DNA of 64,000 bases from Pannonibacter phragmitetus_B (GCF_050510895.1 NZ_JBNINT010000001.1:1612001-1676000); one strand, 5' to 3'; positions 33,934 through 42,583 are shown, numbered from the stretch's first letter. The notes: generated from the letters alone by a model not told the origin. A program made the numbers and translations.

Positions 33934-34647
33934 ATGGGGAAACGCATGACCTTGATACTTCAGGAAGATCCGACGCTCGTCGTCGCTGGTGCTCTCGCCG
34001 TCCTCACCGGGCGCCTGCGGGAGCAAGGGGTGTCCTTGCAGGAAAGCACGGACTTTCAGGCCTTTGAAGAGGCGGTATCCCGGACCGATGACCGCTATCT
34101 GATGGAGGACTTTTCCATCCGCTTCGTCGATCTGCACGCAAGCCTAGCCTTCTGGGTTGGGGCCTATAACGGGCAGGGCGAGCTTGTGTCTGTTCAGGCC
34201 GCCAAGATTGATGACCTGAAGGACCGGAGCCTTGCCGCCTTCTGGCAACAGCAACAGCGGCGCCTGTTTGAAGACCCGCATAGCGGCGCAAGGCTTGGCA
34301 CCGCCCACGCAGCGGAAGCATTCCGGATGCGCGGACGGATCGTCTATCACGGCAATCTCTGGCTGAGAAAGGACATCCGGGGCAGGGGCCTTGCCGAATT
34401 GCTGACGCAAACCGGCTTTCTGCTGGCGCTGCTCAAATGGTCACCCGACTATCTCTACGGCCTGATGGCTGAAGCCAATGCGATGAAGGGCTTCGGTGTG
34501 CGGGTCGGCTACAGGCACTTTGCGCCTGCCGGGACGCACTGGATCTCAGCCCCTTCTCACATCAGGCCCGATGACTGGCTCGTTTGGGCGACGCGGGGCG
34601 ATCTGGTCACGCTGGCGCGGAGCCTTGCAGCTCCAACGCCTGAATGA
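33934..34647 (+). CDS. Putative GNAT-like acyltransferase
   Basis: 237 residues from ATG 33934 (or ATG 33946, preceded by GGGGAAA). A GNAT-like core is suggested by HGNLWLRKDIRGRGLAELLTQTGFLLALLKWSPDYLYGLM, where RKDIRGRGLAELL resembles the acetyl-CoA-binding loop, and by MKGFGVRVGYRHFAPAGTHWI. The N-terminal 130 residues contain SIRFVDLHASLAFWVGAYNGQGELVSVQAAKIDD and are not recognised. Overlaps the convergent PAS gene by 41 bases. Substrate unknown. Confidence 0.65.
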   Translation: MGKRMTLILQEDPTLVVAGALAVLTGRLREQGVSLQESTDFQAFEEAVSRTDDRYLMEDFSIRFVDLHASLAFWVGAYNGQGELVSVQAAKIDDLKDRSLAAFWQQQQRRLFEDPHSGARLGTAHAAEAFRMRGRIVYHGNLWLRKDIRGRGLAELLTQTGFLLALLKWSPDYLYGLMAEANAMKGFGVRVGYRHFAPAGTHWISAPSHIRPDDWLVWATRGDLVTLARSLAAPTPE

Positions 34648-35116
34648 CGCCGAAATAGGCCAGCATCCGCACCGGAGAATCAGGCCTCGGGCGTAGAGGC
34701 ATGATCAGCCTTTCATAGGCCACGTCATGCATGCGTCCACCCAGCCGGATGCCGGTGCGGACATAACCGTAGTAAGAGCCGGCATCCAGTGCGCTCAGGT
34801 AGCCCGCTGCTGCGGCTCTCTCAAGTTCGGGATCGGGCGTCACCAGCGCCTCACCGGGCTGCTCGCTCCAGATGCTGCCGAATAGCTGGACCTGCGAGGA
34901 AAGCCGCCCCGCATACACGATCGGTGGAGCCGTCCCGCTGGCATCCGGCAAGGCACAGAGGCTGAGAAAGGGCAGGTGCTTCTGCAGCTCCGGCCCTGTG
35001 ACAGAGCCAGTCCTTCGCATGTCTTCATAGAAGTGAGACAGCCTGGGGTCCGCAAGCCCACGCTCGATTGCGCTGCTGCCTAGGTCGGCAAAGAGCTGTC
35101 GGGGTCTGGCGAGCAT
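34607..35116 (-). CDS. PAS-domain protein of the short alphaproteobacterial type
   Basis: 169 residues. DPRLSHFYEDMRRTGSVTGPELQKHLPFLSLCALPDASGTAPPIVYAGRLSSQVQLFGSIW followed by RMHDVAYERLIMPLRPRPDSPVRMLAYFGV has the layout of the PF07310-type single PAS proteins. No output domain, so it is likely a sensor that acts through a partner. Assignment is by pattern and moderate. Convergent with and slightly overlapping the acyltransferase. Confidence 0.6.
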   Translation of the reverse strand: MLARPRQLFADLGSSAIERGLADPRLSHFYEDMRRTGSVTGPELQKHLPFLSLCALPDASGTAPPIVYAGRLSSQVQLFGSIWSEQPGEALVTPDPELERAAAAGYLSALDAGSYYGYVRTGIRLGGRMHDVAYERLIMPLRPRPDSPVRMLAYFGVIQALELQGSAPA

Positions 35117-35265
35117 CGGGACCTGTCAACTTTCCTGAGGCACGCACCTCTTGGGCCGGGGCGCCTGCCATTAAGCCTGTTTACGTCCAAGGATGCCCTA
35201 GTCGCCTTTCAAACGGAAGTGTGAACTGAAAGCCATGCGTGGCTGTACGTATGAAGATCTGCGGC

Positions 35266-35493
35266 TCAGTCGCGCACCAATGTGCGCAGCAGCACTTCGA
35301 TCACATCGCAAAAATCCTCGCGTGCTTCGGGGGACAGCTCCTCGGCGCTTGCGGCCTGGTAATCGACCGCAAGGATCATGTCCCAGACGATACCGAGCTC
35401 TTGCTGTTCCGCTTCGGCGCGCAAGCGGATAGCCCGGTTCCGGACCGGAGCGATATGCTCATGCTGCAACCTGGTCACGTCGAATTGGGGCAT
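35266..35493 (-). CDS. Hypothetical protein, 75 aa
   Basis: From the ATG beginning MPQFDVTRLQHEHIAPVRNRAIRLRAEAEQQEL (complement of 35491-35493), with AGGGAA upstream. Helical and acidic (SAEELSPEAREDFCDVIEVLLRTLVRD), without signal peptide or membrane segment. Not recognised. The opposite strand also has an open frame here, but start context and composition favour the minus strand. Confidence 0.55.
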   Translation of the reverse strand: MPQFDVTRLQHEHIAPVRNRAIRLRAEAEQQELGIVWDMILAVDYQAASAEELSPEAREDFCDVIEVLLRTLVRD

Positions 35494-35876
35494 TACGCGT
35501 TCCCTGAACCATACGGGTGAGGCAGCCCCCGCTGATGGCGGCGTGCCCCGGATTGGCACGGCACATGCGCAATCCCTGAATTTCTGATTAGAATAGTTCC
35601 AGATGGTTACTTGTCATAGCAATCGAAAGTGAGCCCAGCGGTTGCAATTTGTGGCAAATCGCGTCAGCGATTGACCGGAGGTGCCGCATTCTGCTGACAG
35701 AGCCTGTGTCAAAACCGGTTGTGCCACGTCCGCAGTGCGCAAGTGATGTTGACATTCGCGCCGTTCCCGCAGAAAACAGCCATGAATGGCTGGTGCAGCG
35801 CCACGTGAGCGCTGCTGCCCGGAAAACACCGGCAAACCAGCAGCTTGCAGCAGGTATGCGAGACAGGACAGACACT
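35494..35876. other. Intergenic region, 383 bases
   Basis: Divergent gap between the 75-aa gene and the NDUFS4-like gene. Contains a TTGACA at 35749-35754 without a good -10 partner and an AT-rich patch near 35588-35620. An 85-codon frame beginning at 35649 runs out of it, but I see no family or start signal for it. No RNA gene is recognisable. Confidence 0.4.
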
Positions 35877-36183
35877 ATGGTGGCGCGAGATCTACCGGCC
35901 GGCTAAGACGGCCATGCAGTCGGGCAAGGCCAAGACGCAGCGTTGGGTGCTCGATTATGAGCCCGAAGTTGCGCGCAGCATTGATCCGCTGATGGGCTAC
36001 ACGTCGTCTTCCGACATGAAGCAGCAGGTGCGTCTCTTCTTTGAGACCTGTGAAGAGGCGGAAGCCTATGCGCAGCGCAAGGGCATCGCCTACCGCGTGG
36101 AAAAGCCGAAGGACCGCTCCATTCGCGGCGCAAGCTATTCGGACAATTTCCGCTTCGACCGGCACGCGCCCTGGACCCACTGA
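35877..36183 (+). CDS. NDUFS4-like complex I accessory subunit (start region disturbed)
   Basis: About 102 residues. IYRPAKTAMQSGKAKTQRWVLDYEPEVARSIDPLMGYTSSSDMKQQVRLFFETCEEAEAYAQRKGIAYRVEKPKDRSIRGASYSDNFRFDRHAPWTH is the ETC complex I subunit conserved region, the bacterial counterpart of mitochondrial NDUFS4, which stabilises NADH dehydrogenase. ATG 35877 (MVAR, with AGGA upstream) is the natural start but lies in another frame from IYRPAK; removing one base or adding two near 35886-35892 joins them. As written only an unlikely TTG at 35845 is in frame. Confidence 0.85.
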
Positions 36184-36314
36184 GGCGCATCTGATTGGAT
36201 CGAGTCAGCCGGGTGCTGATGCTGCCCGTCCCGGCCTTCATGGCGGGGGTTGACGTGAATACCGGGCAAGGCCGCTCCTGCGGCATGCCCCGCGCGGCCT
36301 GATCCCGCGCAACC

Positions 36315-36391
36315 GGCCCCTTAGCTCAGCTGGATAGAGCACTCGCCTTCTAAGCGAATGGTCGCAGGTTCGAATCCTGCAGGGGTCGCCA
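36315..36391 (+). tRNA. tRNA-Arg (anticodon TCT)
   Basis: Acceptor GGCCCCT with AGGGGTC; D arm GCTCAGCTGGATAGAGC; anticodon stem-loop CGCC TTCTAAG GCG-type with TCT; T arm GCAGGTTCGAATCCTGC; discriminator G and encoded CCA. Confidence 0.96.
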
Positions 36392-36510
36392 AACAACCGC
36401 TCATTTCATTGATTTTGCTACAGGCATGACCGAGTGGCGCGCTGGCGCGGCTTAAAGCTTGTTCCGCAGGCGCTCGCTGTGTTTTTGAAGCCTGCCGTCG
36501 TCACAAACGA

Positions 36511-36544
36511 CCGGGGCAGGCCTGTTGTCACTGGCCTGCCCCGG
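36511..36544. terminator. Strong hairpin, probable terminator
   Basis: Perfect 12-base stem CCGGGGCAGGCC (36511-36522) / GGCCTGCCCCGG (36533-36544) with a ten-base loop. Followed by GAAAAA on the plus strand and TCGTTTGTG on the minus strand, so it most likely ends the minus-strand gene at 36638. Confidence 0.65.
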
Positions 36545-36637
36545 GAAAAAGGCAATATATGAAATTTGTCACGTTGCGAGGATGCCGCGGTTTCATGTTC
36601 AGACAGTCACCTGTCTGGGAATAGCCGTTGGCCTTGT

Positions 36638-36904
36638 TCAGCCTGCCTTTGTGCCCCGCAGCAGATCGCCCGGCGACAGCTTGGCGCGCAGCGCCTCATT
36701 CACATCGGCAGCGTCATCGTCCAGTGCGTTGGCCGCCATGGTCAGCAGATAGGCGCAGAAGGTACGGCCATCCTTTTCAGCTTCACGGCGGGTGAAGTAG
36801 ATCATGCGCTTAAGGGACTCCGCAGACATATCCTGCATGGATTCATGACCGTGGAGTGCTTCTGCTGCTGATTCAGCCTTCGTCAGTCCTGCAGCTTTCG
36901 ACAT
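36638..36904 (-). CDS. Hypothetical protein, 88 aa
   Basis: From the ATG beginning MSKAAGLTKAESAAEALHGHESMQDMSAESLKRMIYFTRREAEKDGRTFCAYLLTMAANALDDD (complement of 36902-36904). Soluble, helical, slightly acidic; a weak ribosome site TAGGTTG precedes it. Not recognised. Divergent from the BTAD regulator of the YcaO locus across a 331-base gap, and it has its own terminator, so any link with that locus is unproven. Confidence 0.6.
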   Translation of the reverse strand: MSKAAGLTKAESAAEALHGHESMQDMSAESLKRMIYFTRREAEKDGRTFCAYLLTMAANALDDDAADVNEALRAKLSPGDLLRGTKAG

Positions 36905-37235
36905 GTGCAACCTACCGTTCTTATGTTGACCGGTTCTCCGGCCTTGCGTGAAATACCCAGTTCTTGGGCGGGTGCTGAAAACCCGGTTCACGGAAATCCA
37001 GCCTGCCACGGCACCAGTACGTTGATCATCGGGTTGTAGCGTGAAATGAACGTGATAGGTTGACTATGATTGCGGTAATGCTGAAGAATCGGCACTCTTG
37101 AGTTGCAAGTTGTGCGGGTGCTCTGAGAAACCTATGCTAGTGCATAAGGAAAAATAGCAAGGGAATGGCAGAGGGCTCTAGTGCCCGCAGCAGAATTTCT
37201 TGCTTTTGGACCGGAGTGATTGTGGGACGAACGGC
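36905..37235. other. Divergent promoter region, 331 bases
   Basis: Gap between the 88-aa gene and the BTAD regulator. Somewhat AT-richer than its surroundings, with several TTGACT/TATGAT-like words near 37060-37080 (GGTTGACTATGATTG) but no clean promoter spacing and no strong palindrome. No gene seen. Confidence 0.4.
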
Positions 37236-39367
37236 ATGACGAGGTTGTTTTTCAGGACGCTCGGGGTACCGCAGCTTGAGGACAGCAGCGGAAGGGTGCT
37301 GAGCCTGAAGACCCGCAAAGCCTTGGCCATTCTTGGTTATCTGGTGCGCTGCCCCGGAGGAACCGAGACGCGCGGCGAACTGTCTGCCTTGCTGTGGAGC
37401 GACGGCGACCGCTCCCGTTCAGCCATGTCCCTGCGTCAGGCCCTTAGTCATATCCGCCAGGCGGAGAAAGAGGCGGGGCTGCGGCTGCTGGTGGCAACGC
37501 CTTCCACGTTGTCGTTACTGCGTGAAAACATCCAGACCGACATTGATGTGCTGACACGGGGCGTCGGCGGTGCAGATCCCGCTGAACTGGATCGTATCAG
37601 CTCGCTCTGGGCTGGCGATTTCCTGCATGGCTTTGATGTTCTGGACCCGGCCTTTGGCGAATGGCTTGCCGTCGAGCAGGCGCGGGTGCGTTCGGTCCTC
37701 AGCAAGAAGATAACCGAGGTTCTGGAGGAGGGCCGGGCCGGGATAGGACATGTTGCCTGTGTCAAGCGTGAGCGGCTCGCCCGGTTTCTCCTGCTGCTTG
37801 ATCCTGCGAATGAATATGGGCATCAGGAACTGATATGGCATTTTCTCCGGCTGGGGCAGAAGGAGCGAGCGCAACAACAGTTTAGGGACTGTGCCCGGGA
37901 GTTGCGCACTCTGCTCGACATTGAGCCGTCGGCAGAAACCCGCCGTTTGCTGGAGGACGTGCCAGAGGCTACCGGTTTCGAGGGGCACCGGGCTGGGCTT
38001 GCAAACGCCTCAGGCACCATCACAGAGACCAGGCCGCAAAGTGTCATAGCCTTTCCGTCGGGCAAGTGGGCTGCTTCTGCACCGCCACCCGCCGTGGCGC
38101 TTCCAGCCGGCAGCGAGACTGGCCGGTTTTCTGCCGGGGAAGCATCGATGCCGCGCTTCCCGGCGAGATGCGTTTGCCGGTTATTTCGATTTCCAGCATG
38201 GCCTGGGACGAGACTGCAGGTGATGAAACGGCTTTTGCTGTGCGCGAAGAGGTCGTGACGGGGCTTTCGGCCTACCGGTCGTTCGAGCTCTATGAGGCCG
38301 CCTATTGGGCGGGCGATGGCAGCATTGCGCCGGTGCGTGTGGATGGCGGGGATCTGGGCAGTTTCCTGCTTCGGTTTCACCGGGACCGGACGCTCAACCG
38401 GCTTGGTATCCAGCTTGAGAACCGGACCAGTGGGCAGATCGCCTTCCATGAGCTGATTGATCTGGATCTCGTAAGGTCCAGCCACGAACTGCACGAAGCC
38501 GTCTACCGCACGGTCAGCCGCATTCATAGCCATATCATCGGCCGCCTGCGCCAGCGGCCCGGCCGCAGCCCCTTTGGCCGCTGGTGCCAGGTCGAGTCGC
38601 TCATTTGGGAATTCAATGCCTCTGCGGACCGCAAGGCTCTTGCCATCATGCAGGAACTGCAGACGAGTGATCCGTCTTTCAGTCTGACCTATGCGGGCCA
38701 GGCCTCCATTCTGATGAAGCAGGCCTTGTTCTATCCGACAGCCGAGACACCGCTGGCCGACGGGGAACACGTGCTGTCGCTGACCGAAAAGGCCGTGGCT
38801 TTGGATCCTTGGCAGGTGGTCAACCATCGTGTGAATGGCTGGGCTTTGATCCATTCCCGCCGGCCGGATGATGCCCGCCGCTCCTTTATCCAGGCATTGA
38901 AGCTCAATCCGCTCGACCCAATGAACACAATTTCAGCTGCGGAGGCCTTGGCCTATATCGGCGAAAGGGAACAGGCATTGAGAACGGCGGAGAAGGGATT
39001 TGACGGGCTGATCGTCACGCCGCGCATCGTCTATGGCTATCTGGCGAACGTGTTCTTTGCACTTGGTGATTATGAACGCTCGGCGGACTATGCGAGACGG
39101 GGGCCCTTCGACAATCTGCATGGTCTGGCGACCCGTTTTGCTGCGCTTTACCGTGCCGGACATACGCAGGACGCGGAAGCAGCGCGTGCCATGTTGTTGC
39201 AATGCATGGAACGCCAGCTTGGGGCGAGCAGCCGCTGGCAAACTTCGCGGCAGCTGCGGCAATGGCTGGACAGCGTCAACCTGTTCCAGGACCCGGAGGC
39301 GCGGGCTTCATTCGATCTGGCGATGAACAGTCTGCGTGAGACTGTCGGGCTGGTGCGGCACGCCTGA
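37236..39367 (+). CDS. BTAD/TPR transcriptional regulator (one frameshift)
   Basis: About 710 residues from ATG 37236 once one G is added to GGGG at 38137-38140 (junction RFSAGGSIDAALPGEMRLPVIS). Order: OmpR-like winged helix (RLFFRTLGVPQLEDSSGRVLSLKTRKALAILGYLV...ELSALLWSDGDRSRSAMSLRQALSHIRQ), bacterial transcriptional activation (BTAD) helices to about residue 235, a proline/serine linker, a CadC-like segment (LPVISISSMAWDE...EEVVTGLSAYRSFELYEA), then TPR repeats (SLTYAGQASILMKQALF...AVALDPWQVVNHRVNGWALI...). SARP-like activators of this build often govern secondary metabolism. It precedes two precursor-like genes and a YcaO gene, its probable targets. Confidence 0.85.
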
Positions 39368-39409
39368 TGGTGGAGAGAGCAGGGCAGCGTGAGATACCGC
39401 CAATCGGCA

Positions 39410-39718
39410 TCAATGCACCTGACCTGCTGTTGCCCTCTGGCCAAGGCCGCTCTCGATTTCCCTCAGATAGGCTGCATCACCACGCGCCAATTTCTCGGCG
39501 TTGTACCGGAACGGAAGCACCACCTGCCGTGTATCGTCCGTCTCGACGAGTATCTTGAAGTCAAACAGCGCAGTCAGACTTGATGGCAGACCAGCTGCGG
39601 CCAGAACACCGGCCGGGTTGCGGCAGAGTGCTTCCCGCTTGTCCGGATCAGCTGCCGCCTCAGCCAGTACGCGGCCAAGCACCGGGATCTTCGAGGCTGG
39701 CAGGGGAAAGCGGGCCAT
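39410..39718 (-). CDS. NHLP-type RiPP precursor-like peptide 1
   Basis: 102 residues from MARFPLPASKIPVLGRVLAEAAADPDKREALCRNPAGVLAAAGLP (ATG complement of 39716-39718, AAAGGA upstream). The D-P-x-x-R-x-x-L-x-x-x-P-x-x-x-L-x-x-x-G-L-P leader and FKILVETDDTRQVVLPF match the nitrile-hydratase-like leader peptide (NHLP) pattern of RiPP precursors. The tail (RYNAEKLARGDAAYLREIESGLGQRATAGQVH) has no Cys and one Ser and one Thr, so the core is unusual for azole chemistry. No double-Gly cut site. Adjacent to a second such gene and a divergent YcaO gene. Confidence 0.7.
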   Translation of the reverse strand: MARFPLPASKIPVLGRVLAEAAADPDKREALCRNPAGVLAAAGLPSSLTALFDFKILVETDDTRQVVLPFRYNAEKLARGDAAYLREIESGLGQRATAGQVH

Positions 39719-39803
39719 GGCAACTGTCCTTTGAAGAGCTGCTGCAAGTTGGATGGACAGGTCAGCCCACGGACCTGGCGGGCTGACCTGTGTCCTCCCG
39801 GTT

Positions 39804-40076
39804 TTACTCCGGCAGGATCTCGTAAAAACATGCTCCCAGTGCCTTGCGGCCGAGCTCTTCGAAATAGCTCTCGTCGGCAGCGGCGAGGCGTGCCATGTCC
39901 ACCGCAGCCGGAACAACCAGATGCACGGTGTCCGCGCTGTCCGCATGGACGGTGACGCCGGAGAGGTGCTTGGCGGCAGCGGCTGCAGCTTCGCTGGACG
40001 TGGCCGCATCATTCACGGTCTTGCCGATGAGTGCGCCGAGGGAGAGCTTGCTGTCGAGAATGGCTTCCTGCTTCAT
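39804..40076 (-). CDS. NHLP-type RiPP precursor-like peptide 2
   Basis: 90 residues from MKQEAILDSKLSLGALIGKTVNDAATSSEAAAAAAKHLSG (complement of 40074-40076, AGAGG upstream). VTVHADSADTVHLVVPAAVDMARL is the V-x-x-D-T-x-x-x-x-V-x-P segment at the end of NHLP leaders; the first half is a shortened variant. The tail AADESYFEELGRKALGACFYEILPE holds one Cys. It is 85 bases upstream of precursor 1 on the same strand, so both are probably co-transcribed. Confidence 0.65.
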   Translation of the reverse strand: MKQEAILDSKLSLGALIGKTVNDAATSSEAAAAAAKHLSGVTVHADSADTVHLVVPAAVDMARLAAADESYFEELGRKALGACFYEILPE

Positions 40077-40309
40077 GACGAACCTCTTCATTCTGGTGTT
40101 TGAACTGCAGGCACCGGGTAAAGCGAAGCTCTTCCTGGAAACTGTTGTGTTCCAGGGGCGAAGGGCCTTGCCTGATGCTGGTGTCACGTGTTCCCGTCAG
40201 AAAGTCTGGCCGGGCTGCCGTTGCTCGATCAGGCTGCGCCGGACGGGGCTCTTCGGCAAGAGGCGGGCCGGAGCTCGCCAGCAATGCAACTCTTGAGCGG
40301 TGAAGGCTT

Positions 40310-41770
40310 GTGGACAAGGATGTGGCACAAAAAGGGGCATTTCTGCGCGCTGCCGAAAAGGCTGAAGCGGCGGCTAACGGGGGGCTGATAGCCGAGCTGC
40401 AGGGACATGACGTTGGGGACGGAATGGCGCAGGCTCTGGCCTTTCTCGCATCCTGCGGCCTTCTGGAGGAGGGCAGCGGAAGGCTGAGGATGGCGGAGGG
40501 CGTGCCGCCACAAACCTTGCGCCTGTTTGCCGGGTTTCTGGACCGTTTTGCGCCCCGAATCGCCTTTGCGCCGCTGGCGGACTGTCCGTTTCACGTTTGC
40601 ACGGCCATGCCAGGTCCGCTGCCTGAGGGCTGGCGGCAAGAGGCTGTGCAGTCTCTTGTTTCACAGATTGCCTGCGGCGGGCAGGGGCTGCAGCGGCACC
40701 GGGCCGTCCTTGGTTGTCTCGGGGAGCTGGCGGAAAGGCTCAGCCTGATCGCGCAAGGACCAATGGACCCGCTCGTTCTGGAGCTGAACGGCGGGGATGA
40801 GGAGGATCTGGCTGCCGGGGCCTTCCTGCAGTTCAGTGCCGCTCAGGAGAAGGAGCTGGCCGCCCGGGTTCCCGCGCTTGCTGCGGTGTGGGAGGATCAG
40901 AAGATCGGCTGGAACCGGCTTTCCCGGCGCCGCATGCGTGTCACCTCTGCTTTCTCAGGTGATGCGGCACTGGTTCCGGCGCTTGTGGTTCTGCTAGGCG
41001 AGGGACGCAACGCCGGGATACCGGAGGTTCCTGTAGGGTCAACCCAAGGGGCGGCAGTCTGGACAGACACGGAAACCGCGGCCCGGCGGGCTATGCTGGA
41101 GCTTGCCGAACGGGACGCTGCCGGGATTTGGTGGCACAACCGGCTGGGGATAAACCCGTTGCCCTGGGCTCAGGTGAGGGAGTTTTTGCCTAAAATATGT
41201 GCTGATTGGCTGTCTGAGCGGGAACGCGTCACCCATTTTCTTTACTTGCCGGTTGACTTTTCCCTGCATGTGATAGCCGCAGTTTCCCACGGCGGAGAGG
41301 GGAAGTCCGGCGTGATTGGAGTGGCTGGCGGGCTGGAGCCAGGAGCTGTTCTTCTGTCTGCAATCGGAGAACTCGTACAAGGTGAATTTGCCCTGGAGCT
41401 TGCCGCCCGCACGTCTGGTCATGCCAAGGTGGGCGGAGTTCGATCTCCACTGCTGTCCTATGCGGGCGAGGATGTGCAGCAGGATCTGAAGCTGGGAGCG
41501 CCCATGGCCTCCGCCGCCAAGGGACTTGAAAGGGAATTTTCCTGGGAGGAGTTTGAAACCTCGCTGATGGCGCAGAACATCCGTGTCTGGCTTGCGGATT
41601 GTTCCAGAGAGGAGACCGGCCTTGCCTGTGTAAAGGCGGTCAGTCCGGATCTGTGCTCCTGGTTGCCACGTTTTGGCAACCCCCGGCTTTTCACCTCACC
41701 TGTCCGCTGGGGACTAAGGGACTTTGCCGCGGAGGAACCTGAAATTTCCGGACGGCCCTATCCGTTCTGA
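40310..41770 (+). CDS. YcaO domain protein (putative RiPP cyclodehydratase-type enzyme)
   Basis: 486 residues from GTG 40310 (TGAAGG upstream). N-terminal 90 residues (GGLIAELQGHDVGDGMAQALAFLASCGLLEEGSGRL) resemble the small winged-helix or leader-recognition domains of such enzymes. The YcaO core follows: IACGGQGLQRHRAVLGCLGELAERL, carrying the ExxER nucleotide/magnesium motif, and VGSTQGAAVWTDTETAARRAMLELAERDAAGIWWHNR. The protein ends GRPYPF, a P-x-P tail like that of azoline-forming YcaO enzymes. YcaO proteins phosphorylate a backbone amide with ATP. No partner E1-like protein or dehydrogenase is nearby. Divergent from the precursors. Confidence 0.85.
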   Translation: MDKDVAQKGAFLRAAEKAEAAANGGLIAELQGHDVGDGMAQALAFLASCGLLEEGSGRLRMAEGVPPQTLRLFAGFLDRFAPRIAFAPLADCPFHVCTAMPGPLPEGWRQEAVQSLVSQIACGGQGLQRHRAVLGCLGELAERLSLIAQGPMDPLVLELNGGDEEDLAAGAFLQFSAAQEKELAARVPALAAVWEDQKIGWNRLSRRRMRVTSAFSGDAALVPALVVLLGEGRNAGIPEVPVGSTQGAAVWTDTETAARRAMLELAERDAAGIWWHNRLGINPLPWAQVREFLPKICADWLSERERVTHFLYLPVDFSLHVIAAVSHGGEGKSGVIGVAGGLEPGAVLLSAIGELVQGEFALELAARTSGHAKVGGVRSPLLSYAGEDVQQDLKLGAPMASAAKGLEREFSWEEFETSLMAQNIRVWLADCSREETGLACVKAVSPDLCSWLPRFGNPRLFTSPVRWGLRDFAAEEPEISGRPYPF

Positions 41771-41847
41771 AACGCAGGGGGCCGCCTCATTTGCTGACCA
41801 GGCGGGCCGTTGCGGCCGGATGCGTGGAATTCCGGATGGCAGGGCGC

Positions 41848-41876
41848 TTGACAGACCCCGTCTGACGGCCTAGAAA
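41848..41876 (+). promoter_or_regulatory. Sigma-70-type promoter of the candidate small RNA
   Basis: TTGACA (41848-41853), 17-base spacer, TAGAAA (41871-41876). It is the best-formed -35/-10 pair I saw in the window and is followed within 8 bases by a run of hairpins but no gene start. Confidence 0.7.
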
Positions 41877-41882
41877 AAACAT

Positions 41883-41997
41883 GAGACTGATACTCCACTT
41901 TTGGAGCGGCGCTCTCACCGGCTTCGTGCCGGTTCCCCTCTTGGGGTCTCTGGAAACCAGACTTTAAAGGCGGGCTTTTCAGCCCGCCTCTTTTTTA
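41883..41997 (+). ncRNA. Candidate structured small RNA
   Basis: About 115 bases between the YcaO stop and the CAP gene. After the promoter come four small hairpins: CTCCA/TGGAG (loop CTTT), ACCGGC/GCCGGT (loop TTCGT), CCCC/GGGG (loop TCTT) and CTGG/CCAG (loop AAA), then an intrinsic terminator with a long T-run. There is no convincing open frame. I do not recognise the family; it is not tRNA, tmRNA, 6S, RNase P or SRP RNA by sequence. An independent sRNA is the simplest reading. Confidence 0.65.
41968..41997 (+). terminator. Intrinsic terminator of the small RNA
   Basis: Eight-base stem AGGCGGGC (41968-41975) / GCCCGCCT (41982-41989), loop TTTTCA, tail CTTTTTTA. It could also serve the YcaO gene. 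Confidence 0.9.
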
Positions 41998-42016
41998 TTG
42001 CAGAGTTTGAGTGCTG

Positions 42017-42555
42017 TCAGCCCGGACGCCCATCTTCCTTGGGCCGGGCCAGGGTCATCACCCAGAAATGGCGCCACTTGCCGTTTGGACGGCGCACCCG
42101 CGAAATGCCGACCCTCGTCACATAGGGGTTGAGCAGGTTACGGCGGTGGCCAGCGGAGCCCTTCCATCCGGCCATGGCGGCATCAAGGCTGTCATAGCCG
42201 GCACCGAGGTTTTCCGCGGCCGCATAGTGCTCATAGCCATGACCGTCCAGGCGCCGGGCGAGGGCGATCGCCCGGTGCTCGCGCGTGTCCATGCTGTCCC
42301 AGCGCGCGATGTGATTGGCCATCCATGCCGAGATTTCATTCAGACGTCCGTCGGCCTGCAGCGGCGGCAAGCCGTTTTCGGCCCGGAAGCCATTCAGCCG
42401 TTGCAGCATCTCGTCCCGGTCAACGGAAACCGGATCAATTGCGACATTGCGATCAAATTGGCTGCCAGATCCGCCGCCGCAGGCTGCCAGCGGAAGTGCC
42501 GCTCCAATCAGGGCAAGGCGCAGAGCATCGCGGCGGGTGAAGTTTTTCTCTGCAT
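42017..42555 (-). CDS. CAP/SCP-domain lipoprotein (one frameshift near the start)
   Basis: About 179 residues. The natural start is the ATG complement of 42553-42555 (GAGG five bases upstream); adding one A to the A5 run (TTTTT, 42543-42547) gives MQRKNFTRRDALRLALIGAALPLAACGGGSG, a Tat-like signal with lipobox LAAC. As written only a TTG at 42565 is in frame. The CAP domain has the family histidines and glutamates: LQRLNGFRAENGLPPL, WMANHIARWDSMDTREHRAIALARR, AAENLGAGYDSLDAAMAGWKGSAGHRRNLLNPYVTRVGISR. Surface lipoprotein of unknown role. Confidence 0.88.
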
Positions 42556-42583
42556 TTTTCCTCAATTTATTGAAATAATTTCG

